DNA of 64,000 bases from assembly GCA_023853785.1 (NCBI GenBank), contig JAJIRX010000670.1:1-64000 (forward strand), in the 5' to 3' direction. The notes below the pieces were generated by a model. The model was not told where the DNA came from. It did not search any database and saw nothing but the letters and a program-made list of their open reading frames with translations. Shown one piece after another: positions 1 through 10,551 of the stretch (positions within the stretch are counted from its first letter, which is position 1; the number at the start of each line of letters is the position of its first letter). Made by a program: the position numbers and the translations under genes. This stretch comes from Psilocybe azurescens (lineage: Eukaryota > Basidiomycota > Agaricomycetes > Agaricales > Agrocybaceae).

Positions 1-667
1 GACCCCGCAAGACAGGGGCTCGGCGATCGGCATACATACGTACTGCAACTCGAACATTCTACATCGTACTCCCTCGGCTTTCTCAGAAGAAGACCACGCA
101 TCTGTCTTTGAAAACATCTGATTTTTTTGGTTTTCGTGAGATGTCTTGTTTGCATCCACTTTCAAGCGCGCCGCCCGCACCCAAGTCGCTTGGGCGGCAC
201 AGCAAAGCTGCACTGGTACTGCCCTCTCGGATCCCTAGAAGAGGAGCAATTAACTGTACTCTGGTATACTTAGTCGTTTTGAAGCTCTAATGGCCCCTTT
301 CATACTCAACTACTATGTCGCAGGGTGCTTTGAATGTCTTACTAGTTGCTTGCTACTGAGTAGATAAGTCAACTTGTCTGTGTCTCAAGTTGCGAAAGAT
401 AGATACGTAGGTACTAGGTCGGCTCGTATTTGGAACCATTCAACACATCAGTCCTGTAGTAGTATCTCATCATCACTGTATACATTGTTCAAAGGTTGGG
501 AATTTCTATTTCTTGAGATATATTTTGAACAGCGGGCCACTCGGAAAACCATTAAGGGTCGGACGTGATAAAAATAATGCCTTCCATTTACATTGTGAAA
601 AATACACCTGACATACAATTCGAGGTACCATAATGAACAGGACATCCACCCGAATAAACGTCCAATT
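1..667. other. No gene recognised (3' flank of O-methyltransferase)
   Basis: Only short open frames without family resemblance are present on either strand. The stretch lies downstream of the minus-strand O-methyltransferase and probably holds its 3' untranslated region and the spacer to a gene outside the window. Confidence 0.5.
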
Positions 668-2666
668 TCAAGCTGGAACGACTTCAGTGATAGATGCCCA
701 GCCCCTGCAAAAGAACGAGCCAATGTGAGTATTCGATGAAAAGCATATGATAAAATTTCGGAAATGCCCACGCACCTGGTGGCGTTAACCTTCTTAATCT
801 TCATCCCACCGAGTTCCACCATCTCCTGCAGTTGCGGTAGAGTTCTTTCAAATGCTGGATATACGACATATAAAGTATGAGTAGAAGTCCAAAATATTAT
901 ATACCGAAGGTGTCCTCACAATTGCAAAGAGCAGTCAGGGCAACATTGATTTGGTGCTGAATGCGACTGGCTTCTCCAAAGTCGACAGGAATGAATTCGG
1001 GAGGTGGGACCGGCTGATACACGTTTTTGTTCAAAGTCAAAAGCGACTGAACGAGGTCTTGGCCTTCAGATGAAACCACGCCAGGTTGGATAACGGTATC
1101 GATGATTAAGAGGCAACTCTATTAAAAGCGGAATTAATGAGTGTTGTGCCAGAAAAAGCAGAGACAGACGACTAACATCTTCGTTCAGGACGTCCCGGAT
1201 ATGTTTAATCATGCTCGCGCCTATATGAGAAACAACACAATTGAAAATGGGCAAAACAAGTCTTCGGATTAACCCTCATACCTTTCTGAGTGTTCCAGTC
1301 ATGAAGAACTAAAGTTGATAATAAGAAATGCCATTAGATGGAACAAAACCAACCACAAACCTCGCTGCATCACGAAGACATATTTTCCTTTACGTTGCTG
1401 TGGTTTGAAGAAATCTTGAGTCTCAAATTCGACGCGTCCAGTGAGTCCTTTCGACGCAATATAAGCTTCTGCGCCTTCACGGGTCTCAGGAAGATCCTGA
1501 ACAACGAATTTTTGATGTCAGGATATCTACATCGTACATATCAGCTTATGCAAAATTGAACACAGTCAAATGACAATGGATCACTTACTTGGCTGCAAGT
1601 GAACAGCAAAGAGTGCCTTGTCCTCCTCCAACGTCGACAATCCCATCTTTATCCTTCGCTATTGCATCCCAGGCGAAGTCGGAAATTACACCAGGGTCCG
1701 ATGTAGGTCCGACAGCGACCATACTAGATAAACAAAACGAATTCGAAGTTCACGTCAGTGATAACACCCTGCAAAGCCAACAAAAATTAGCAAATTCTTA
1801 CGATTGTCCAAACTTGACAGCTTCTTCGGGATCTTTGGTGAGCCATCCATCAGCTCCAAAGTAGCTGACATCGGTTTTGTAGGCGAGCTGGAATGCCGTA
1901 TGCAACGGGTCTGTGTTCTTGCGGAATTCGGGGTCCGGATGGTTGACCATCTCCGGGAAGCTTGTCGCGATTTTAGTGAAGAGGTCATTCCTTGATCAAA
2001 ATTCAGTGGATGTACCAAAAACAAGTTTAATCCACGTACATATAAGTTGCAAGGTGAAATCCAGGAAGACCTTTCTTGATGAGATTGCTGAGACGGTTGT
2101 TGGCGAAATATCCTTGCTTCGGTTCGCGGAACCAGCCTTGGGTGATCAAGAGACGCAATACACGCTCTGCAGCCCCCAAAATCAACTCGGCTCATGCATG
2201 GGCAAAGTGCTAAAAACGTTACCAAGCTTTAATTCATCGACGCCAGTCTGCTCAGCAATTTCTTTGATGCTCAAGCCCTCTTCTGAGTCCCCAAGAATAG
2301 ATGCCAGTCCAATCTCTGCAGTTAACCGGACACCTGCGACTTCCAGAACCATCCAAGTATTGGCTGTAAGCGCATCGTACGGAGACTGTATCAAGGACTT
2401 GATAAGACCCTAAGCGCACCAGATCGAATTGGGATAAGCCGTAAAATCGTGGAAAACGAGGGATCCGAGCATACCAAACTAGCTAACGCGACCCTACGGG
2501 CCTCAAACATCGCAGGCGTCGGCAAGAATGTAAGCTCATCGATAGGATGCGGTTGAGACGTGTTCAACGAGAGCTCTGGGAGGTTCTGCGCGGCAAGCTC
2601 CGCCTTGAAGGTGTCGATCGCTGCGTTCAGCGTCTTCTGCAAGCTGCTCAGTTCGGAGAGAGACAT
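668..2666 (-). CDS. S-adenosylmethionine-dependent O-methyltransferase (class I, caffeate-OMT type)
   Basis: The multi-exon gene encodes a fungal O-methyltransferase of about 450 residues. The start MSLSELSSLQ is followed by a dimerisation/winged-helix part (LTANTWMVLEVAGVRLTAEI, about 2340-2380; SIKEIAEQTGVDELKL), then GWFREPKQGYFANNRLS. The SAM site VDVGGGQGT lies near 1625-1655, the acidic VQDLPE motif near 1480-1500, and the catalytic His in VLHDWNTQK near 1285-1310. The last intron joins KKVNATR to the tail GWASITEVVPA, giving the stop at 668. Such enzymes methylate hydroxyls of phenolic or polyketide metabolites; the substrate cannot be read here and no biosynthetic cluster surrounds it. 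The frame slips at the A-run (plus-strand T-run 1509-1513) between DIK and FVVQDLPE, most easily explained by one missing base. Confidence 0.88.
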
Positions 2667-4082
2667 TATCGCAAGATTTGGGTATTCGAAATGTTTCGCG
2701 TTGCGTTAGCGATCTTTTAAATCATAGTGAGCCCGTAAGCGAGGAATAGCTCCCCATGTACTGGTATTTTTCATAAACCCTCATTAGGTTGGAGAGGACC
2801 TTTTGCCAGATTCGAAGATTCCAAAATTCCTAATCAAGGGTTACAAGAGGTTACAAGCTTGTTCAGCGAATCAACATGTCCTGTTTTTGCTAATAGCCCA
2901 TGGGGTTCGCAAGTTATACTTTTCATATCAGTAAATTTCTGTGCCTGACAACATAACATCTGGACCGCGGCCCACCAGAATGACTTAACGCTGAACAGCC
3001 TGAAAAATTCATGATGATTTTTATTCAGTTGTGGACGCTGGAAAAAATTAATCAGAAACCTTACGCTAGACTCGTTTAAGTATTTCCGTTCCATGGGCAT
3101 AAAAAGTCTGTTAAAATTGAATGTGGGTGACAAGCAATAGAGTGCATAAGGGCGCCGCTGTCAAAGTCTTCGACATTTTGTGCTTATTCGAGGGCCTATA
3201 TCGTTGTCAAAAGGCTAAGAAGGTAGATTGTGTCCTAGAGGCCTTCTGTGGTTAAAAAGCACCCGTTTCGAAATTCGGTTGTCGTTTGGATGCAGAAAGG
3301 AGCTATGTCGCTTCAATATGCATCAGTATGTTCCTTAGAGATTGAGGAAGCAAGCCAAAGAAACAAGTCCAAATGTAATGCAGGGTCACCGTGAGAATTA
3401 ATACAAACGGCATCAGCCGGAAATCGGCCGCCGTCTGATTAATGATTACCGACACACACCGCCACATAACTTTGTCCTGTTCTCTCTAGAGCAGTTCAGT
3501 GCCAACTCAGCAAATTGAAACGTCACTTGCGCTTGAAGCCTGGAAGCCCTGATATATGTACTGAGCTCCTGCGCCAACACCTTTCGTATCCAATCCTTTC
3601 TAGCTCCAGATAACAAACTATTTCGGTTCAAACGCGAATACTGACTTACTAGAATATGTAATCAGTGCATATCACTGGCAGCTAACTGGCAGCGATCATC
3701 TATTTCTAGATTCTCGTGACATCTCTGGCCTTACCATCTCCAGACGATGCTTTGAATAAAGGGAACCCCAGTGTGCCTTCTAGCGCCTATCATATTCTGA
3801 TTTAAACCATATCAATAGCTCAACGTAACCCGGCAGGCAGCTGGCAGTCCGCGGGGCCCTTTTCAATTCTCATTCCAGAAAATTCATGCAGCTCACAGGA
3901 ACTTTGGCGACCCTTGACCTATCAAATGTGGATGATAACGTTACACGGTCTGCTTTTGGTTAGAACCCTGTACCTTCTCCAACAACTTAAAGTGACCTGC
4001 TTTCCGGTGTTCCTTTCGTTGGATTCCACCCCAGTTCCAGTAATCCTTCTTCGCCTTCATACCAGAACTATACCGGTCAAAT
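2667..4082. other. Divergent intergenic region, no gene recognised
   Basis: This is about 1.4 kb between the divergently transcribed O-methyltransferase and DUF6534 genes, so it should contain both promoters. Short open frames (for example 2834-3133 minus, 3914-4111 plus) show no domain, intron structure or family resemblance. No repeat or tRNA was seen. Confidence 0.5.
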
Positions 4083-5669
4083 ATGGGTGCTTTCGATACT
4101 ACCGTCGGTAAGTCGACGTTATGCAGCGATAGTTCGTGATCGTTGGCTCATCGCACACTAGGCGTTCTCCTCTTGGGTATTTTCTGTACGTTTTAAAGGG
4201 AACCTTCGTTGTTCGCCTTTCTACCGACTAACGCGCTCTTGGACGCCAACTCATATAGTCAATACCTATCTGTATGGTCTGGTGACATACCAGTTCTTGG
4301 TTTATCGGAATACGAGTAAGTTCTTGTTCTCGGCCATTCTCTTGTCGCCTTTCTGACATCTGCGTGAAATCAGAGTTCAACGACGCCCTCTGGATCAAGT
4401 AAATACTCTTTGTGTCGGAAAAGGACGAAAGCTGATCGTTCTGTCTAGGTCAATCGTTGGAATCCTCTTTGTGGTGGATACGGTTCACAGTGCGGTGTAA
4501 GTCTTCAGTTTATCTGATCTTGTCAGTATCTAATGCCCCGCATCTACAGAGCTGTTTACGCCGCTTGGCAAACTGGGTAATTCCTTCAGTTTTTTATATC
4601 AATATGCATTCATTCTGAATTGGATATCAGGGTAACCGACTACGCTAATCCAGCAGCTTTGGGGTGTAGGTTCAATCTCAGCATATCCCTGTTCATATTG
4701 CTTATCTATGACAATTTACAGCTGTGGGCTGGACAATTCCATTCACTGCTGTTGCGACGTCTGTTGCTGCCATCTTCACCCAGTTCTTCTTGGGACATCG
4801 GTATGATTTCACATTTTGTCATGAAATCTTCTGACCTGACGAAAATAACGCAGTGTCTTGCTGCTCACCAAAAACAAGGCCATTGTCGGTGTCATTGGCG
4901 TGTTCAGTTTAACAGGCTTCGTCTTTGGTGTATACGCCGGAATCCGATCTGGAATCATTGACAAGTAGGTTTCTTTCTATTAAGTGTCATAGAATGTTGC
5001 CTTATTTTGTAGGGTCGCGAATTTCGCGCCTCTGACACCTTTCGTGATTTGCTGGCTCGGATTCCAGACAGCCGCCGACCTTACCATTACCAGTATGTCT
5101 ACTTGTGTCCTTCAATGTTCGTGAATTTAACCGCATTGCCCAGCTGTCTTGACCTATGTGCTTGCTCGTTCGCGCACTGGCTTCCGCAAGACCGACACTG
5201 TCGTCAACCGTCTCATCCGCGGTGCTATTCAAACTGGTCTCTTTGCATCTCTCTTTGCTCTGGCGGATCTCTTCAGCTTTGTCCTCCACCGTAATACCAA
5301 CCTATATGCTATGTTCGCATACCCCATCGGCCGAATTTATACCAATGTACGACCGCATAAAGCATGGCCCTTCTGACATTTGCTGATTCGCTTTATTAGA
5401 CGTTACTGGACACCCTCAACTCGCGTATGGAGCTCAAGGCGGCAAGTGAGAATGCGCAGAACACCTCTGAGGCAAGTCTGCTGCGCTGTGTCAAGTGAAA
5501 TATACTTATTTATTCTCTGCAGGTGGGCAACGGAAGCAACGCTTTCAAATTGCACCACCAAAGCCAGACTTTTGCTGCACAGACTGTATGTGCCTCTATA
5601 CTGGTGACACAAGAAGTGCTAACCCTTGAGCAGGTGGACGCGGACACTAAAATCCCCGTTGAAGTCTAG
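4083..5669 (+). CDS. DUF6534 seven-helix membrane protein
   Basis: A gene of many small exons encoding a basidiomycete membrane protein of roughly 320 residues. The start MGAFDTTVG runs into GVLLLGIF, NTYLYGLVTYQFLVYRNT, KSIVGILFVVDTVHSAV and VAVYAAWQTGVTDY. Further hydrophobic segments follow (WTIPFTAVATSVAAIFTQFF, AIVGVIGVFSLTGFVFGVYA). The C-terminal half carries the DUF6534 signature: VLARSRTGFRKTDTVVNRLI, then GLFASLFALADLFSF, then a terminal helix with IGRIYTNTLLDTLNSR. The tail is polar and cytosolic in character and ends KIPVEV. The family is expanded in mushrooms and its function is unknown; a transport or receptor role is only inference. The start was chosen because it opens the conserved N-terminus with a canonical intron (gtaagt) right after codon 8. 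No frame break was seen. Confidence 0.85.
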
Positions 5670-5963
5670 TATTAATAGTGATAACGCAAATAGTTTTATG
5701 TACATGTACAAATATGAGTTGTTGGTTACATCATATACTCGAACCCAGTCTACGAGGTAGAATATCCTTACTTCATTGTGTTGTTTAGTATGAGCCATGA
5801 AAAAGAACAAATTTCTGGAAATGAGACCGGGCACAGCTCCAATCATCCATATTGGCTGGGTCGAGACTAGTTACATCATCGGTCTCTCAATCCCCAGTTG
5901 GGTATTTGTCAGCAGGGCCTAGAATTTGCCTAGAATCTTTCACCACATTTCTATCTCAACATC

Positions 5964-6832
5964 ATGGAAGAAAATGTGTTGACGCCTTACCAATTACTCA
6001 CTTCCACTCGCTACGACCCCTATTTAACATCCCTCGCCTGGAATAATGACAAGAACGGCCCCTCTCCCTTTTTCTCCTCCCTCTCCACTTAGAACGCCTC
6101 ATCTCCGCCGCAGAGACTCACAACTGGTTTTACGCAAAATCTCTGCTGAGATATGAATACCTCAAGGCCAGTTGTCTAGATGCCATACTGGAGCAGCGCA
6201 TTCGCGGACATACATCCACGGCGTATAGGGTATAAAAATCCCTTCGGAGACCGCGTTTCGTGCCCAACTCACATGCATACATTTTAACCCCCACCACAGC
6301 TCGGATAACCGTTACTAAAGAAGGACGAATCGCTGCTGCCGCAACACCACTAGCTCAGAGCCTGTCCTCCGATCCGACAATGGTACCATCGCACGAGACG
6401 ATTGACGATAACGAATCCTTGCACGGACCTGCTGTTAAAGTATACATCGATAAGGAACAGACTGAGCCTTCCGTCTTCACAGAAACGAAAACCACGATCC
6501 GGGATCTCTACGAACATGCAAAGGAAAGGAATGAGGAACAGTGGAAAGACGAGCCCAAAGAGGTTTGCTGGGACCTGCTTCTACATAACTCGGACTCTCA
6601 GATTATGGAAACCACTATATTCAACGTATCGTTCTATCGTGAATCTAAGTGGATCACACCCTCCACAAATTCGGGATGCCTGCCTGGCGTCATGCGAAAG
6701 TGGCTCCTACGAAACGGGCATATATGCGAGGACACGGATGGTATTCTAACAAGAGACTCAATTCAGGATGGTGAATGGGTCCTCCTATGCAACGGAGTGC
6801 AAGGATGTCGTTTGGGGAAAATTTATGCATAG
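5964..6832 (+). CDS. Aminodeoxychorismate-lyase-like PLP enzyme (aminotransferase class IV), frame broken twice
   Basis: The reading opens MEENVLTPYQLLTSTRYDPY and continues HLERLISAAETHNW, TSTAYR, ARITVTKEGRIAAAA. The C-terminal half is intact: TTIRDLYEHAKER, METTIFNVSFYRESKWITP, SGCLPGVMRKWLLRNGHI, NGVQGCRLGKI. This matches fungal fold-type-IV PLP enzymes related to 4-amino-4-deoxychorismate lyase, which makes p-aminobenzoate for folate; the exact substrate is inferred. The frame breaks at T-run 6069-6073 (one more T joins NGPSPF to LLPLHLERL) and at G-run 6228-6230 (one more G makes a 70-nt intron 6230-6299 join AYR to ARITVTK in frame). Without those bases only the 190-residue C-terminal frame at 6260-6832 is open. 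Both breaks fit the window-wide homopolymer pattern, so I favour an intact gene over a pseudogene. The 3' end is 32 bp from the convergent Utp13 stop. Confidence 0.7.
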
Positions 6833-6864
6833 ACAAAAAGAGAAAGGAAGCAACTATCGAGAAA

Positions 6865-9800
6865 TCATGCCATTCCAACTGTAGCACTATCAACATTCAT
6901 GAAATCATCGTCGTCATCATCACCAAGCAAGTCATTATCGAACATCCCATCGTCCATCTCGCCCAGAATGTAATCAACTACGTAGCTCTCCTGCACTAGC
7001 CTTTCCATTCTAGATTGATGTCGCTCCGAGTAGGGTATGAGCGCGTCCACCAGTTCCTTTAGCGCCGTACGCCCTGTCCTGGGACCATCTGCAATTAGGG
7101 TATTGTCGTCATCGTCTCCATCGGCAAATATTTTTCAGTCGTCTCGTCTCCGAATGCTTGGATCACATTGTCCGCAGACTGCAATTTCACAATCGTAAAC
7201 AAGACCCGTTGCGCAACCGCAGACGTTTTAGCGTTCGTATTCCAGTCCCGCACATATCGCAAAAGTTTGGCGAGCTCAGAGCCACTGAGTGTTCGGATAA
7301 CCTCATCCACAGATGCGCTGCCCGTTAATGAAGTCGATTCGAGTTCCCCTTCTTGAGAAGCAGCGACGTCTTTGAATAGACCAAGTAGACGTCCCGGCTG
7401 CGACATCGCCAATGCCAATTGTATAGCTTGTTTGTAATCGCGCAGTGCAACGTAGTTCAAGAAATCTTGATCTCTAACAAAAACAAACCAGAAAATGAGT
7501 TAACCGTGGCACGAGAATCATTGAGAGCAAACCGCACTTGAGAACTAGATCGACTCGCTTGTTTTCTTTCTCAGCTTCATCTTCCTCTGTGCAATCTTCC
7601 CAGAAAGTGACAACCGAGTCTGCAGCGCCTGAAACGATCGTGCGTTCATCCGAACTGACAGCCAGTGCCCACACCTATTTAGTTCGAAAGTGGTGATTAA
7701 TATCACACAACTGTGTGTGCACGCGTGCGAGAGAGAAGAAACTTTTTCACATACTTTGTCCTCATGATTGTCCAGAGTTGCCGTACACTCTTCCTCGCGG
7801 ATATTCCAGAGTTTGACCAACCCATCCGAGCCAGTACTGACAAGCTGTAAGCCCGCATTAAGGAAATCGACGCGCAACACCGAGTTGGTGTGCCCCTCGA
7901 ATGTCCGCAGACACGAATAATCATCCAGACTCCAAAGCTTCACCGTCTTGTCGCCGCTTCCCGTCGCCAGGACCCGCTCCGCCCGTCCAAAGCGTACCGT
8001 CCACACACCCCGCTTGTGGCCCTTGCACGTCCCGATCAGCTTGAGCTCCTCTCACCGCGCCACCCGACCCCACGGTGTACTGGATCTCGAAAATCTTCGC
8101 CGTGCGATCCTGCGAGCCCGACACCAAGAAGCGGTCGTTCGGCGAGACGTCGAGCGAGTTGATGTCTTTTTCGTGCGCTTTGTGCGTCGTCAAGCTTTTA
8201 CACCGGACAACGGCAACGGCGTCCGCGACCTGAGAAGGAACGTCTGACAGGTCCCACATCTTGATGGTCCTATCCTGACTGCCGGTGAACATGAACTTGA
8301 GGCTCTCCGCGCCTCGCGACATCGAGACGGCTCCGACGCTTTCCGCGTGCCCTTCACAGATACCAACGCAGTCGTATCCCCACGACGATCCGGAAGTACT
8401 CGAATCCGCTGCAATGGGCGCCCAGATCCTCACCGTTTTATCTTTGCTACCACTAACCAGAACAGCTCCGTCGCCCGAGTGGTCTAGAGAAAGGACGATT
8501 TCGGAATGCCCTTCAAGCAGACGGGCGTCAAGATTTTGGGTCGAGTAAACTCGGATGAGAGATGAGTTTGTCGCAAAGGCGACGTGTGAATCGCGCTGGA
8601 GGGGCGAATCCGTGGATTGAGGGAGACTGAGGAAAGTAGCGTCGACGATTTCGTCGTTGTACCCAATTAACTGGCGCGAGAGATCCATCTACAACAGAAT
8701 GGAATATGATATTTTGGTCTGCATGGACAGATACCATAGTCAATGTCGAGGGAAGATAGCTTCATAACGATATAATTATTGAGCCCTCCAACGAACAAAA
8801 GAAAACTCACAGTATGTTCATGATCTGCCGCTGCTCCTCCAAATCTTCAGATGCAGCTACGTCCTCTTCGCCAAACGTCTGAACAATCTCGCCTTTCTTT
8901 CCATCCCAGATTTTGATGACACCCTTTTCTCCACCCGTGTAGAATCTAATCTTGCTGGCGTCTTCTTCTGCCAAAATCCTACAGCCTCAACTCTCTCCAG
9001 GATGGGTATCGTTTTGGCAAGACTCGGAGTCAGAGCAGGCGTCTTCCGACTCGATTTTTGATTTTAGCGGAAGATGATTTGGAGAGCAGGTCCCAGATCA
9101 ACACCACCGAATCTCTTCCACCGCTGACGAGCCATCTTCCATCCGCCGAAACATCCAAACCTCGCGGAACAGACACATGTCCTTCCAGGACCGCCTCGGG
9201 CTTGCCTCCCCGCTCGACGTCGACGCGCCTTCTGTTAAATTAAACACGCGGATCCGGGTGTCCACCGACGCAGTGATCAGATGCATAGTCTGGTTCTCCT
9301 GCGCGACGACCGACGACGCATCCCGCGGGTAGTTGAAGGTCAGCGCGCTGACGACCCCGCCGTGGCCCCTGAAGACGTGGGTGACGTATCCACGGATGAT
9401 GTCCCAGACTTTGACGACGCCGTCGGCGGGAGCCAGATGCGAGGTACGTCGATGTCGGGTCGGCTTTGCAGACATGGACGGGGGGCTTCGTGGGCACGGC
9501 CGACGACGCGTATGGGAGGCACTCGCTTCTTGAGAGGCTCTTTTGAGTCGGGCAGTTCATACACCCGTAGCGAAAGTGACGAGGTGAACACGGTAAGGTG
9601 CGATCCTGACGGTGTAATGCACAGTGAATTGATAGGTTGGGTATCCTATTCCGGGAACCTAAAGTCAGCACAAAAACTACAGACCAAAACAAAACAAAAG
9701 GCGCACCCCGACAAAACGACAGATTTCCACACCACTCTCAACGTCCGTCAAGAGGATATCCTCCGCAACACAAGTGACCAGTCTCGTGCCATCAAGCGTG

Positions 9801-9946
9801 ATAGCTACAGCACCAGACGTATAAAGCGGCGCGATAGTACGCGCCTTTTAAACCTACGCAGAACATTAAAACACCCAGTTTTTCACAGAATTTCAAGAAT
9901 TGGCGCACGCAGTCTTTAGTTTCGGGCGTCCAGTAGGAACAACCAT
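6865..9946 (-). CDS. UTP13: U3 snoRNP WD40 protein Utp13 (TBL3 homologue), many single-base frame breaks
   Basis: Utp13 is a tandem WD40-propeller protein of the UTP-B complex of the small-subunit processome, acting in nucleolar 18S rRNA maturation. The N-terminus [12 protein letters not shown] joins over an intron to [22 protein letters not shown] repeats include [101 protein letters not shown] and [14 protein letters not shown]. The Utp13 C-terminal domain follows ([42 protein letters not shown]), then an acidic tail with six Asp. The frame changes about ten times: near 9845, 9480, 9428, 9208, 9055, 8978, 8688, 8050 and 7131. Nearly all fall in short homopolymers, and the conserved protein resumes at once in the new frame. 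Because the gene is essential in yeast, I treat it as functional with sequence errors. Confidence 0.9.
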
Positions 9947-10551
9947 CGCCAGTCGTGTGTGCAAAGGCAAAACAAAACAAAAAGAGATAATGTATGAGGG
10001 CCAGATCTGGCAGTACCCGATCACGACTAGAAAATGTTGTTTGTTCGTGTATGTATGTAATTGACCATGGTTCACTACGACTTCCACTTCCACTGCATCC
10101 TCTCCCCCCGATGACCATGGGCATACTAGAGACATACTAGGGTTTGATGACTAGGGTATTAGTAGTACTCGTACCCATAGGGGATCACGATGGCACTGGA
10201 GAATGAATAGCAAGGGAAAATTCCACCACCAACCTGTTTTGTAGTGTGATGGGTCCGGAAACCACCCGGCCAAATCCAGATAGTAATATGCGAATGCGAG
10301 TGCAATACCGGAAACGAGAAAGAAAAACCGCATGGGAAGTAGGGGCCTGAGTCCTTGTCTAAATTTCCCAACTCGTGGGGAAATATATCGAGCATCCGTC
10401 TCTATGTTGGGGTAAATATCCCTGTGCAAGTAGCTCGCCTGCAGGGAAATAGATATTTCGCACAAAGCGTTTCAGAAGAGGAGGAGCCCTTCCAGTGGCC
10501 CTCCTAATGAAAGAGGCAAAAGATGTTGTGTTACCGATGAGTCCAAGAAAT
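9947..10551. other. Intergenic: Utp13 promoter and forkhead 3' flank
   Basis: About 600 bp between the Utp13 start and the forkhead stop. Short open frames on both strands (for example 10151-10465 minus) show no recognisable family and are treated as chance. Confidence 0.5.

Noticed and set aside
6171..6299. 129-nt intron that would bypass the second break in the aminodeoxychorismate-lyase-like gene
   Set aside because: It keeps frame but removes a segment (CLDAILEQ to TSTAYR) that fits the family, so an indel at 6228-6230 with a 70-nt intron is the better reading.
8046..8053. A 7-nt GT...AG 'mini-intron' (GTGAGAG) whose removal restores the Utp13 frame; a similar 7-mer (GTTGTAG) occurs near 8688
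   Set aside because: Both sites are equally explained by a one-base indel, like the other breaks in this gene, and no 7-nt spliceosomal intron is known. The GT...AG ends are probably coincidence.
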